DNA of 64,000 nucleotides from Sipunculus nudus (GCA_026874595.1 CM049306.1:95535642-95599641), one strand, 5' to 3'. Shown: positions 46,431 to 59,384, counted from the first letter of the stretch. Translations and numbers: made by a program. Notes: generated from the sequence alone by a model not told the origin.

Positions 46431-48020
46431 CACAAAAAATCAATTTTATTTTTCTTAGACATTATCTATATCACTGGAAACGAAAATAGAAATTATGACT
46501 TATATTATAATTATGATCAACAAGAGAGATATTTAAAAGGGAAGTTTCTGAAATGTGCACAATTTGTTCACCTGCCCCCTTAATTAAGCCCTCCCCTAAC
46601 TGTGACCACAAGAAGAGGCCAGAGGTACCCAAGAGACCCACTCTGACAGCTTAAACCTCACCCTGAAATACAAAGGCAGCCAAGCATGACTTCTCCTGAA
46701 ACCACACCCACTCACAATATGCAACGCTCCCATCACATAACCTGAAACTATTGGAAGGACAAATGAACTATGAATAAATTTATTTACATATAAAATATAT
46801 TTCATGTGAACTTTTGGCTGCATGTTATCTTTTGTTTGGATTAGTTTTAACTCATATGTAAAAACATATTAAAATATGTCCATATGTATAATGGAAAAAT
46901 TAAGGAAATAGATGATCAATTATATTAATACTGATTTTCAACCGTTCATTAATGAATGTTGGAATTAAAAAAATATGTAACATGGTACAGAAATATACAC
47001 AATATAACCATGTTCAATAAATAAATACATATACAGCTGCATATATTCAGAAAATGAGGTTTTATTGATGTGTATTATTCCACCGGCTGAACAGGCCTTA
47101 CCTATCTCCTACTCAGGCATGATATACCTGAAATAAAATACTGATAACTTAATAAAAAAAAAATCAGTATACAGGTAATACAATATCTTTCAGTATGTGA
47201 ATTATATTTATTAAGCAAGCTTCAACTTAACTGGAGAAATGGAAGTAGTTTAAAACTTTATTAACAACAGCTACGTTGTATGTACACAGTGTTATAAATA
47301 TAAACTAATAATATCAGGCATATATACCATAAACAAATGACTTTTAGTAACAGAGTAAAAACAAATACGCGCACGATCAACCATGGCATTATTATTATTT
47401 TCGTCCACTGACACTGTGAAATACAATTATCGAGTCGTCCCGCAGAGATCGCGACACGATCCGTCACAGAACTGTAAAACACCGGGCTCTCCGCTATAAC
47501 GTAATAATCATCTGTCAATCTGACGGGTGACAGCAGACGAAACCACATCCTGACAGTTACTAGGCAATGAAACCACACTGACAAAAAAAATTGATTTTTA
47601 GCACCTGTGCCGACATAGATGACAATGTTTACAAATCGGACTCGTTCTTTGTACCACATCTGACTAAATTTTATCGGTCTAGACAATGTATCATTCTCAC
47701 AACTTTGCCTAAATCAACTTTAACAAAATTTGGTCCCCTATTCAGGAAGCTAAATATAAATATACCTTAAAAATTACTTACCAGCATAAGTTCGTTTTGA
47801 CTTTCTCTATTGAGAGGTAAACAGGAAAATAAAATCCGAGCATGCGCAAAAGCGCTATATAGCGCGCCAAACAGGTACTGCGAGCAAGGCGCCGGTAACA
47901 ATTCCTTATGGCCGACCAGAAACACACACGTGCGTAGCGCCGCCTACCGGAAATGCAAGTCCATAGCTTCAGTGATTCATATGATGCTTTACTTGCAGAA
48001 AGAAAAGAGTTCATGTTACA
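46431..48020. other. Non-BEL sequence between two integrase pieces
   Basis: The BEL integrase zinc domain stops near 46430, and the next integrase segment (MADLSKER near 48028) starts about 1.6 kb later. The interval has no recognised transposon protein. On the minus strand, 47780-47940 looks promoter-like: GCGCATGC near 47842, a tatata motif near 47855, CCGGAAAT (plus strand) near 47947, and a GTAAGT splice-donor-like site near 47773-47778. A 141-codon minus frame (47261-47686) is not recognisable. It may be an insertion, or a host gene's first exon region. Confidence 0.35.
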
Positions 48021-49010
48021 ACAGAAAATGGCTGACCTGTCTAAAGAAAGAGTAGTCCTCTCCACCATTCACAACGTGAAATGATTTGCTCCGGACCATT
48101 CAAAGATGGACCTAGAGAACTAAAGAGATAAGTTGTCCTTTTTACCTGCCTTGCACTTAGAGAAATGCATATTTGAGGGCTAAATGACATGACGACGAAC
48201 GCTGTAGTCAACGGTCTGCTTTGCTTTTTTTCATTAAGCAGAAAGGTACGGCCTCTGCGCTGTGATCAATGAACCAATTTCATAGGAGAAAAGCAAGAGC
48301 TCTCCGTGAAGTCAACGATGACGAGATACGTAACTGGCTTCTAGAACATCAATGTGAATTCCAGATGAACCCACCATCGGCGAGTTACATGGGTTGCATG
48401 TGGGAGCGTCAAATGAGAAGTGTTCGGACGATCTTAGATGGTCTGTTAGAGAATGCAAGTGCCCCAATAGATACCTCGATACCTCACTACGTACGCTGAT
48501 GTACGAGGCAATGACTATAGTCAATGGAAGACCTTTGACAGTAGATTCAATGAGTGATTCTACAGCACCGACTCCTCTAACTTAACCCTCCTCTAACAGG
48601 TCATTTGGTACAAACAGATATTACCAGATGTTTATGAACGCAAGAGATGGCGAAAGGTTCTATTTCTCGCTAATGAATTTAAGCAGAGGTGGAGAAAGGA
48701 ATTTCTCCTTGCTATACAATGTTCCAAGAAGTGGCAAGAAAACCGAAGGAACCTCAAGGTAGGTGACATTGTAATCCTCACAGAAGAGAATTTGTCAGAA
48801 GAAACTGGAACCTTGTCCGAGTCATTGAAGTTTTACCAAGGAAGGATGAGATGGTACGAAAGGTTTAGTTGCTCATGGCACCATCTAACCTCAGCAAAGA
48901 TGGTAAGAGACTTGCCAAACCTACTATCTTGGAAAGGCCAATCCATAAGTTTACTTTTCTCGTTGAGAGTGACCTTCCTCAAACGTAGGTGAGTAGAGTC
49001 TTGGTTCGGC
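48021..49010 (+). pseudogene. BEL/Pao integrase, catalytic core and C-terminal part
   Basis: Plus-strand pieces in order: MADLSKERVVLS near 48028; a strongly degraded first-Asp region near 48085-48110; the second Asp in LRCDQ (48263-48265), followed by TGA; the 76-codon frame 48269-48499 with MNPPSASYMGCMWERQ, whose Glu at 48403-48405 fits the third catalytic residue; VNGRPLTVDSM near 48525; and the DUF5641-like C-terminus EFLLAIQCSKKWQENRRNLK with VGDIVIL near 48700-48780. These are standard BEL/Pao integrase features, in a decayed state. It probably belongs to the relic at 42050-46430. Confidence 0.8.
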
Positions 49011-49103
49011 CCGAGATGAAGGACATTGCGTCAGTGCAGTGTTTTTGTTAGTTTTTGAGTTGTTTTAATTGGTAGGAAATCGTAGATGATTTCGGAGAGG
49101 GAG

Positions 49104-49390
49104 TGTATCTGCCACAGCACTTAGCTCGGTTTTTTTTTGTTTACGTTGGGAGCTCAGCGAGAGTCTCACGGGACAGGTCACGTGGTTTCGAGCAATTTAG
49201 ACCATTCTGTTCCAGCAGCCAGCACGTGTTTACCAGATCCCGATAAGTTTAGAAGTACATACCAAAACGTCCCGGGTAAACAAAGAGGTGAAGTGTTTTT
49301 TTTTTCTTCGTAGGTTCTATGAGATTTATTACCTTGATTTATGATGTTAACTGCGTAGTTTTCTCATATCATTAGCTGTAACGTACCCCC
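49104..49390 (+). repeat. Probable 3' LTR of the BEL relic
   Basis: A purine-rich ggagagggag precedes TGTATCTGCC, as a polypurine tract precedes an LTR, about 100 bp after the integrase relic. The right end is uncertain; a C-homopolymer at about 49386-49402 follows. No second copy is seen in the window, so the LTR call is inferred from position. Confidence 0.4.
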
Positions 49391-49874
49391 CCCCCCCCCC
49401 CGCCTTTTAATATACTATATTCGTAATTTAGATAAATAAAAAAAGTCTGATATAATTTTTTGCATACAGTCAAATGTTCAATAAATAAAGTATCATGCTT
49501 GAAAAAGGCTCTCTAGCTTCAACAGATACCATATAAAAGGGTAAATATCTTTCATGAACGAAAACCTCATTGGTCAGAATCACCTCACTATACAGAAGAA
49601 AGTGGAAGGGTCACACGACACTGCAGAGTACCAATACAGAAGCCGTATACAAAAGCTACTTAAAAAGAAGCTGTTGGCCCTTCACTGCTCTCTGGTAAAA
49701 GTTAAGGATAGACTCTTAATTACTCATCAAAGTTGCTGTTAAGTAAGATAAATCTAGTTGGGTAAGAATACTAACATACGAAGCTGTTACGAAACGCTTG
49801 CGATCTAAGAAATAATCCCCTATTTCACTGGTTGCACAAAAGAACACTAGTTAAAACGGAGTCTTTAGACTAAT

Positions 49875-50050
49875 ACTGGACCCCAACTTGCGGCACTGTT
49901 CCCCGACTGTCGGCTGTGTCCCACCTGGCCCCACATGACCTCGACTGCCGGCACAGGACCCCGACAGGTGGCACAGGACCCCGACTGGCGGCACTTGACC
50001 TGACTGGCGGTACTTGACCCCGACCGGCTGCACTAGTCCCCAGTCGGGCG
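49875..50050. repeat. 20-bp minisatellite, about 8 degenerate units
   Basis: Units of the form ccccgactggcggcacttga repeat with a period near 20 bp. Only 3-4 units are present at the matching places 6922-6990 and 30650-30715, so the array length varies between block A copies. Confidence 0.8.
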
Positions 50051-50421
50051 GCTGGCTGGCTCCTGGACACCGAAGACTTCCAGTTGTCTGTCCATACTGA
50101 GTATGCCGCCCTCTTAAAAACACTTATAACCTGAAAACTCATTTATATTCATAAGTCTAATACAAATCCTGAGACTCTTTTGCTACTAGGTCTCATTTAT
50201 ATCCATAAGGGCGCTGAATACTAAATGGGCTAGAAACAATGCCCCTATAACAATCGCATAACTCAAGGGGGCTCACTCGGTAACCGCTCTGAATTCCTCC
50301 ATGTCTCACGGCACAATGATGCTGACCGGCGACCCTGGGCTACTCTCAACACATTAAAAGATACAGCTAACCAGAGAGATAAAAATAAAATAAGATTAAA
50401 ATATACGACACGATTCATTTC

Positions 50422-50423
<2 letters not shown>

Positions 50424-50509
<86 letters not shown>

Positions 50510-50510
50510 T
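50424..50510. repeat. (AT)n-rich microsatellite
   Basis: Interrupted alternating AT tract, at the position of the (AT)n tracts at 7001 and 30725. Confidence 0.9.
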
Positions 50511-51329
50511 TATTTATTTATTAGTAAACCCAATATCACCAGAACGGCTCAAAATAGGGCCCTGTCTTATTCTGTGTTATTTTGGGTTGGGTCTCATTTT
50601 AAGCAAACTTATATGTCATTAAGCACAAATACTGTGTGAAAAATTTGAACTGAGTTTAGAATTCCTTCTTCTAATCAATGCTTGGATTCTGTGGTAGTAT
50701 AGAAGAAATAATAATACTAGCAGGAAACGGAAACTGTTCAGAGACATGCCAGTGCTGTAGACTGTAGCTTTATTAAGGTCTGACTGTGAAATACTCCACC
50801 CAAATATATATTATACAGTTCACTTCAGGACTTGGAAGACTTATAAAGAAAGGAAAAACGAGAGAAAACAGCTAATTAATCAATGATACAAAGGCCGCAC
50901 CTAACTGAAGCAAACCATTGGGTTCTTTCAGGTTTGCATAATTTCTTTATAAAATATAATTGCATGTTAAAATAGGTCATTTGAACAGCCCTTGCTCTAA
51001 CTCTTAAACTAGCACACACCTAAAGTGCCTTTGTACAAAGTTGAATCATGTTCCGAATGGAATGCTTAAAATGAATATAAGGAGTTAAGTTATGTAACAT
51101 GTAATAAACATAGTACATGGGAATAAAACCCTCTGCATTCTCCACTGGGCACCAGGGTTCGTTCCAGCAGTGGTTAAGGGAGTGGGTCGCTGGTTTTCAT
51201 TCACCCCATCACATCATCGAAAGCCACAATGTAAGGGAGGGTGCCTTGCATTAGTTATTATAATTAGCTGCGAAATCCATGTAGAATTAATAATAAAGTT
51301 TATATTTAATAATAATTTCATAGGACGAC

Positions 51330-52921
51330 AGGGTTGACCGAATGTTAGCTGAAGGGCATGTAAACCCACGTAGCCTACTTCCGGATTTGTGATTGTGTCT
51401 TTACTAATGTAATGGTCGCTTAACACCGTGTCAAAGTTCCGGGGCACCGACACCTGAAAAACATCAGAGTAAACCACACCCAGCTTCTTTATCAAAGGCT
51501 TCAGATAAGCATTCATGGCTGCAATCGAGAAATTGTTTCTTTTGCCACGCCCAACATGTCTATGATATTGGGGATAGGCTATAAGATTTAACCACACAAT
51601 GCGGGCTTTACCCCATGCTTTACGCAGATTCGCCAAACTGCGCAAAGGCCTTGGAACCCCTTTCAACCAAAAATCTGAAAAGTTTTTATATGCCATATTC
51701 CAAGAACCAGTTTGTATGACAACAACATCGGAGTTGCTGATGTTTTCTCTTTATTACTTGTTTCTAATTCAAGTAGCTCTTTTGCTAAGTTTTTAGCGTA
51801 GTGTACATCATGAAAGTTCACGTGACCAAATTTTACGCTCCCATGTTTTCTTTTAAGTTTTGGCAACGTTCCTGGCAGATGAACGGCAAGATAATCAAAA
51901 TTATAGCGCATGTGCGATGCCCCAAACAAGTGCAGTGACGTCATACCCATAAGGCATTTGGTAAGATTCTGAGAAATGACGAATTTCATGATACAACTTC
52001 CGTTGTGGTCATGTAGCCATCTCCAGCGACCTGATATTTGTGCCCAGTGACCCGGAGTATCCGCATTCGGAGCATTGCTGCACACCTGATAGACTGCGCG
52101 CTATTAACTTGCCCTGTTTTGTCTTCATATACTTTTGATTTAGACAATGTTCTGTTGTGATTGTCTTCATTCGTGGTGCTATTATCTACGTATATTGAAT
52201 TAAATATGAAAACTGACGGTTTCTCATTTTTGGAACAGTGATCAATGGACCATAGTTTGCTTAGCAGTGGAGGAGTTTTCAGGTAATCGATATAGGCTTC
52301 GAAATTTGTATACATGAGCAACACTTCTATATTGTTGCACGCGTCAGCCGCAAGAAGGCAGCATATGTGATATCTTCCTGTGAAATAATCAGTCACGTGA
52401 CACATTTTGAGGTATCTGGCGCCTTCGCTCCGCTCTGTCACTGTCGCTTTAAAACTGGCGCCACCAAAGGTTGCGTTTCCCAAGTACGTTTCCCGTAATT
52501 TCAAGAGCAAAAATGACTGGTCTTTACCTACCGATGATATATCATCAATATCATACTTAAATCCTTAATTGTTTGTACTATTTGGCATTTTTAGTTCATT
52601 TCCTGTTTTGTTGAAGTGCCAGGACCAGTAATGTCGTAACTGACGTAATTCGTTTTGTCCGTCAGGTAACGCACACATTCGATCTTCATTTTCAAAATCT
52701 AGAATCTTTTGCGTCACTTCCTTAGAAATGGTTAATGAAGGAGAACCTACGGCAATAACCTGGGAAATATAATACTCAAGATGAAATATACTATGAATAT
52801 AATAAAGATAAATACCTAAACATATTGAGATGACAATAAAAGCCAAAATAAGCTTTCTGCTTTTACCACTGCGTCCTTTACACGTTTTCCTGTTGTGGAG
52901 AGAGTTTCGGGAATCACCCAT
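51330..52921 (-). pseudogene. NXPE-like gene copy 4, disabled
   Basis: It covers the whole length from ATG at 52921, with the same domains as copies 1 and 3 plus a short basic insert (CKGRSGK) near the N-terminus. Three lesions disable it. A TAA at about 52565 falls just after the signal-anchor/stem part. A frameshift near 52100 lies between the Ig-like part and the esterase domain. A one-base shorter T run near 51745 breaks the region before GAW. The original C-terminal stop is also altered (RPM instead of RPYL/RPFL). Block I reads GASHMR. It is the most diverged of the five copies. Confidence 0.85.
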
Positions 52922-53542
52922 TTTTTAATTGTCGACTTCTACTTCGGAACAATACTCAGCATATACGTAAGTCCATGTAAAAAAATGACGCTGACACATA
53001 TAACTGTTCACAAGCGGTTCACTTGATCCGTATTAATTATCTTGATATCATTTATTGATATCATATGTAAACACATGAAATCAGCGAACATGAACTACCA
53101 TGAGTGGCGGTGTCTTCGTCTTAGGGCGTATGGAAAGAGCGAAGCTATTACAATCTGTGCGTACTTTGACATTCTCGTGTGCTTTTATTACTGCCTTCTG
53201 TATAGATGGAAGAACATCATTTTTAGGGAGATGGATACATTTCTGTTCTTTTTTCTTCCCCTCGTGCGTCAGCTTATTGTGCTAAAAATAATATGCAGGT
53301 TTTGTGTCCGTGTATCCAAACAGTTTCAAGTATAGTTTTCCTGTTTGCCGAGCATTCGGGCCTACTATTTAGATTGTTGATAACAGCGTTAGGTAATTAA
53401 GCAACTGCTGTCTGCATCTGTCTGGGCACTTAACTGCATAAACTATTGATTTATATGTTTATTTATCGTCGCTATATAGTTTCGGTATTTTCACAGGTAG
53501 TTATCTGCATCGTAACATAAGAAACAATCTCTGGATTGCAGC

Positions 53543-53683
53543 GATGAACGAGTATCTGATTCTGATGGTATCTGATGGTTCCCTTGACATTGACACGGTG
53601 TTTATCAACCATTACAAATGTCCAGACACAATCATAAGTGCCTCTGATCCAAGGTTGGGTCACATTTGTCGTCCCTTCTTGTG
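53543..53683 (+). pseudogene. Inverted C-terminal NXPE-like fragment, copy 3
   Basis: Encodes MNEYLILM, then DTVFINHYKCPDTII, then DPRLGHICRPFL and a stop. Unlike its counterparts at 10003 and 34097, it retains the true C-terminal end, but lacks the NPEVGYVGLHA segment. The orientation is opposite to copy 4. Confidence 0.75.
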
Positions 53684-54173
53684 AAATATTTATTTAATAT
53701 AAAGTTTACTTATTCTACATATTCTACATGAGAAAACAGGTAATGGGCCTAAGAGTTAAATGAAAGGATATATTTGAGAAGCAAAAATATGTACATGTAA
53801 TCAATAAACCTGAAAAAAAGTTTACCCATATGGTCAAAGAGATAAAAATTGAATCGCAGGAAAGTTTTCCCAATACCTGATTTAGTGTACCGGTGTTGTG
53901 CAAGCAAACCTTAAGAGATATAAATGAAATGCTACAAAATATACACCAAATTGCAAGTTATATTTCATTAATATTTTTTAAAGAATTTCATTTAGAAATT
54001 CAACGTTATTAAAAATTCAAGAAATAACAACTTCAAAACATTTTATTCATGGCTTAAAGAACCTCCTCTCATGCTATTAATGTATCTTTTTATAAGATTG
54101 AGCTTATTAAAATATACAGCTGTATACTAAAGCATAGCTTGCAGAACACTTGCATATAATCTACCAATAAACA

Positions 54174-55190
54174 AGTGACCCAGGGGTCATGACGCTCATA
54201 TTTCTAGGAAGACATTCACAAAATGAATTTAATAATCTGAATGCCAAATTTTGTAGGTGGTACCCAAATTCAACTGAAACATAGCTCAAAGGATACGGGT
54301 AACAGAGACCTTATTTCAGGTTTCCAGGGAGAATTTTAATGGACGTTCCTGGACTTCAAGTTAGAAGGTTCTAGGAGCAGGACCTCGTTGGATGTTAAAT
54401 AAGAAGTTTCTAGGCTGAATCTTAACGGACGACTGCATTTTTTTAAGTGTCAAAAATTAAAAATAAATGTGTAAAAATTTGAAAAAAAAAATCCAGGTGG
54501 CGCCACCAGACTTCAGGAACTGATGAAACAGTCCATGATCAATATGCTTGCAAAGAATCATGGTGTTCAAAGCATTGGTTAATCAGATACTGGAGATTTT
54601 GTATCATATTTTTAATTATTCTGGCGGGTACTTCTGTGCCCCGTACCTTGGAGGACATGGGTAACAGAAACTTAATTTCAGGTTTCCATGAAGATTTTTA
54701 TGGACCACTGGATGTAAAGTTAGAAGTTTCTAGGTCCAATAATTACAATTTGTGGCTGTTAACAGATCATCAAATCATTGAAGGTTTTTGAAATAGAAAT
54801 TAAAAAAAAAATGCGTAAAATTTCGAGAAAAAAACAGGTGGTGCCACCAGTGTGCAGGAACTGATGAAACACTCCATGATGAGAATGAATGCAAAGGACA
54901 ATTGTGATCAATGTATAAGTTGTTAAAATACTAGAGTTTTTATATCAAATGTTCAATTCTTGCGGTGGGTAGTTAAGAATGCCATAGCTTGGAGGATATG
55001 AGTTACAGAGACCTTATTTCAGGTTTCCAAGGAGATTTTCATGATCTCCCTGCGTATCAGGTAAAAATAATCCATGTCCAGCGGTTACAATGTGAGCCTG
55101 GATAACGCAAAGACAGAAGAACGAACAGACAACGGACAAAGAGTGGTCGCTATAGCTCAGATGACTTTCAGTCAGCTGAGCTAAAAACAG
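54174..55190. repeat. Satellite-like repeat array with terminal hairpin tail
   Basis: Starts acaagtgaccca. It contains units at about 54517 and 54862 and ends with tagctcag (55153-55160) and ctgagcta (55176-55183), an 8-bp perfect stem with a 15-nt loop, followed by aaaa. It is the most complete copy of this family in the window. No protein is encoded. Confidence 0.75.
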
Positions 55191-55194
55191 GATT

Positions 55195-55504
55195 GTTTAT
55201 GAATAGGTATCTTAATGCCATTAAACCCTGAAGTGTGTCCCTGAGCACTTGTGTAAGAATCTCATATTTTATCATATAACTATCTTTTAAATATAATTAA
55301 TAATTATAAATTCCAATATGGGGTGCATGGGATAAAAGACCTGACAATTTATTTTGTTGTAAAAAAAAATACTAAATTCATCAACATCATCCGTGGCGGA
55401 TCCATAAATTCGAGAACAGGGGGCGCTAATAGGTTTTGTGGCTGATGGGTATTTTTAAAACAAAATTCTATAATCTTGTTTTGTAAAGTTAATATGTATA
55501 TACA
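55195..55504. repeat. Dispersed repeat before pogo-like copy 2
   Basis: Same unit as 23140-23436; no gene. Confidence 0.65.
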
Positions 55505-57012
55505 CAGTCCAACCTGTCTGAACGACAACCTGTAAATTGCGGGCAACTGCATGTCTATTACGACGACTGGATATCAGTCCCTTTCAAATTTCCAATATAT
55601 TTTCTATAGATAAAACCTGTGAAAAACGACCATCTGGCTATTACGGATTACGGGCAGTTTTTCCCGACCAAAGTGATATATAGACCTACTTTATGACGGC
55701 ATTCATTGAGCTTCTCACTGACCAACGCTGGCCGGTGGGTTAAATGACCAGGCGTGAAGTTGCGGTCACTTTCAGCGCTGTTTGTTATACTGGTGGTCGT
55801 TTGGGGGACCCTCGGCCGACCCTGGGCTCGGAGCCCGGGCTAGGCCACGTGAATGGCTTACACGAAGATACATGAAAGGAGGGCCCCCCCCCAAGGTTAA
55901 TCTTTTACCTGTGGCCCCCGTTGTTTGTCTTTGCTCCATTCAGTGTGTCATGAAAGGCGTTCTAACAAAGAGTGGATAATCTATGATGTTCGTATGAAGC
56001 AAGTGATGTTGGTAACCAGTGACGTCAAAAAACAATTTTTGAGTCGTTCATATGGAGGTTTGTATAGCTGACAACGCGTTTATTTTATAACGCGGGGTTT
56101 ATAGAAAGCGCATAGTTATTAAAAATCTCGACGAGAGAAATAAGCAACTGCTCCCTGGCTATGAACGTGGCCTCCGCCGCCAATTTCTGACAGACATACA
56201 GTTATAAGGACTCCGTAGGGCCTCTTTAATGGTTCGCTTGTATGCACGGTAGCCAATCGGCAATATTCGGAAGAATTGACGTCTGAGGCTATGCAAAGGA
56301 GTTGAAAAGAACCAATGACATGCCCTTTCTTCACTGAAACCGTGGTTACCAGTTCGGGTACATGTCTACTCCTATTTCTTCTGTCACCTGAACCAGCGCT
56401 CATGCAACAGTAGAGGTAAAAACGACGAATAAATCAAAATTTGATGGTCATTCAACCAAAGGTTTAATGCAAATTTGGCAGCAACATCTCGTTATCTTTC
56501 ATATTCGGGGGTTAAAAGGGTGGTAAATAATGAGAGCATATTCACAAGCGCGATGTCAAATTCAATAACGCCGGTGTACATCTTATGTAAAAGAAACCCT
56601 GTATAATTAAAAACCAAAGGCTAAGATTCTTGTTTATAATAATGAAAGCCTCATTAAAATTACAAACAAAAGTCCACCTGAATACGCGATCGGTTTCCGC
56701 GTCTTCAAATAATATTTTCAGATATATCGGTATGACAGATTTACCGACGATGTAAAGCGGACTGACATAGTCTATCATTGTCTTCCGTGTAAATGACCTG
56801 TGGGTTCTATAAATGTTGACATAAATAATCAAATAATCGAAACGGAGTCGTTTAAACGTGTAAACGTGGCAGCCCTACTAATATGCATGCTTCCTTCATA
56901 CATGTTATCTACATTTGTGCAGTGACTTAATTATCAGAACCTGTTTAATACAACCTCCAATTATGACCAATTGTGTGGAGTCCCTTGGGTGGTCGCATAA
57001 GACAGATTCGGC
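55505..57012. mobile_element. Pogo/Tigger-like non-autonomous DNA transposon, copy 2
   Basis: The left end is cagtccaacctgtctgaacgac; the right end reads, on the other strand, gccgaatctgtcttatgcgac. TA-rich flanks. It matches 23437-24924 over its length. No transposase is recognisable. Confidence 0.6.
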
Positions 57013-58035
57013 TATATATATTTGTATATATATAAGAGTTACTTGTTTTTTTTATTTTATCTATTTTTACCTTTTTTTCCCCTTAAAATAAATTATAGGT
57101 ATATGGGGAGAATATGGGAAGGTGTCCCCCAGCCATATTTTGATTTTTTTTTATATGCAATGTAAAGAGGACATTTTGATGCACCTGCATGTCACATAAA
57201 ATATATGCATTTTCTGTTGGGGTTCGGGGTACATTAAATTGTGGCCATCTTTAATATTTATATTTCTTCAAAATAAGGATATTAACTGGAAAGTTAAATT
57301 TCCATCTATGTTTATAACTTACAAAATATGTGACCTATCCATGAACTCTGTGTGACCTTAGTCGCATATTCATTCAATGAATTATTATGAGCAGAGCTGT
57401 TGGGAGCAACAAATCAAAAAGTTACCGCTGGCAAAGTAAATTGTCAATCACCCGACAAAGGGCAAGATCTGCATAATTTGGACGACTTTCCAAAAGAGAA
57501 CACCTGAGGTCTGTATGAGTACCCGTGTCTGCATGTTTTACGGGATATTTTTTATACAAAAGATAATAAATTCTAAGCCAAAGGTTGCAGGAGCCATTCC
57601 TCCGATTACCAAGTGAATAATAATGTCCTACCTGGCACGTAATTTGAATGAGACAAATAATCCAAAATATCGCAAGTCATTTTTTTTCATGTTTGAAATC
57701 GTTTCTAAGTTCACGACATACTCCATATTATGCTAATCAATGTTTTCCAATACGTAGATTGTACACAACAAAAGCAGAGTTTTAAAAATATTTTAATGAC
57801 AATATTTCTCTTCCACATGAAATATGTACAGAGACTTTATAAAATAATAAAACGCCCATATATGCAATCGGCAAGACTATTGAAAAGTATGGAAAAACTA
57901 TGGAAAAGTATTCAAAATACGTAGTTTCATTTTAATCATATCATCACAATATTTATGACAAAATGTTCAGTTAAAACATTAAATGTTAGGGGTATTAAGC
58001 AGAAGTTCAAAGGAGATATCTATAACTGGTTGCTT
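57013..58035. other. Unassigned AT-rich region
   Basis: No gene recognised. The small plus-strand frame at 57730-57924 has no identifiable domain. The right end abuts the Polinton integrase relic. Confidence 0.3.
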
Positions 58036-58039
58036 AATA

Positions 58040-58560
58040 GAAAAGGAGCCCAGAATCCCTGGTTGAAAAACTCGCGCCCTTCATCTATTTGTATGGCCAC
58101 CTTAGGTCGCCTCCCTTCCTCCTTGTATATATCCTCCATGGCGGCTGCGACATCGGCGCCGTGTTTTGTCCTCACCAGGCGGGCGAAGACATACCTTGAG
58201 AGTGCATCGACTACCGTCGGGATAAAACGGTATCAACGGTTGATCCGTGCCTCATGGGACAAATCCGCCAGGTCAGCCTGTCACTGCTGGTCCACGATTT
58301 TGTCTTGCGGTGTGGGGCCGGGCCAAGCGTGTGAACGCCTCCTGAGCAGATAGGTACCTCTCCGCTTAAGCAGTTTCTCTTTCTGGGCTTTCTTCAGTCG
58401 CTGTTTGTTCCCGCTGAAAGCCGTGCCTGGATGTTTCGCGAGGTCAAACATAATGGCCAGCCTCTGCTTTTCCTTGAGTCTATTCCTTAGAAGAGCTTCC
58501 TCAAGTGTCACTCCTTGCCTTTCTTCTTCTTCTTGTCTTTCTCCCATTCTATCAGTCCGT
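58040..58560 (-). pseudogene. Polinton/Maverick retroviral-like integrase relic
   Basis: Minus strand: 58547-58281 encodes a charged region with HPGTAFSG and an Arg-rich RRSHAWPG stretch, as in the pre-core part of Polinton integrases. Reading on, QADLADLSHEARINR (first Asp at 58272-58274), then VVDALSRYVFARLV, GADVAAAMEDIY and then IQIDEGREFFNQ (second Asp at 58082-58084) form the DDE core. A stop lies just before QADL and another follows INR. The third catalytic Glu is not found. It lies on the same strand as the ATPase and polymerase relics to its right, consistent with one decayed Polinton. Confidence 0.75.
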
Positions 58561-59384
58561 TCACTGCCGCCACGCCCGTCTTCGACCTCGTGTCGATCTT
58601 GTGCTAGTGCTGCCCTCTTTGCTCACTGGAAGATTTTTTAGTGGGTCTTTGTTCATCCGATTAAAGGTCTCTTCATCTTTCTCTTCAAGACCCCAAACTG
58701 TGACTTTATGGTGAAGTCTTCACTTACATTGTAAGGCCACGGAACAGGCGGAGTAGTTCTTGTTGCCATAGGCGGGGTCGTGTGCGCTTTTAGGGTCGTA
58801 GATCGTGGAAACGGAGTTATACTAGCGGCCAGACGGGCAGCTTCCTTTCCTTTTTGGACCTGATGGTCGGGTCAAAAATACTTAGGGTCTCAGGTATGCG
58901 GTTCGAAAGCTCCAGGACTAATACAGGATTCCCAGGTTCTTTTTGTCTCATTTAAGCCTGATTCCCCACCCAACCCCATCCGGAGGATGAAATGACAAAC
59001 GCGAGAGGGATACACTTTGAACGAATTTGGAGAGTTATCCTTTATCTCCTCGTAAACCTCTTTGACGAGATTGATTTGTTTTGTTTTTTTTAAGACCCGC
59101 CTTCTCCAAAATTCCCTGGTGGTTTATGTTTTCTTTTTTTTTAAATCGTTGCAAATTCCCCTGAATCTGCTGGCCCGATGTTCTTTTTTGACATCCTTTT
59201 CCATCGTCCTTACTTATTCATGATACACTATATTTTTTTTTTTCAACATTTATTTAGTAAAAGGTATTTTGCACCGGCAGTCCGACCCTGATCCCAGAAG
59301 TTTTGTTTGATATTGATAATCATGCATCCGTGCTCAATCTCCTTTATCTCCTCGTAAACCTCTTTGACGAGATGTCTCATCATC
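58561..59384 (-). other. Unassigned sequence within the Polinton relic
   Basis: Lies between the integrase and ATPase relics. GC content is higher than in flanking DNA and short open frames exist on both strands, but no domain is recognisable. It may hold the remnants of a further Polinton gene. Confidence 0.3.

Larger units (their letters stand above)
49420..54170. repeat. Segmental duplication block A, copy 3 (diverged)
   Basis: Shares dispersed repeats, the 20-bp repeat, an (AT)n tract, the NXPE-like gene, the inverted gene fragment and the 3' tail with copies 1 and 2, but with clearly lower identity. Confidence 0.8.

Noticed and set aside
50422-50639. Two open frames of alternating Tyr/Ile
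   Set aside because: They are translations of an (AT)n microsatellite.
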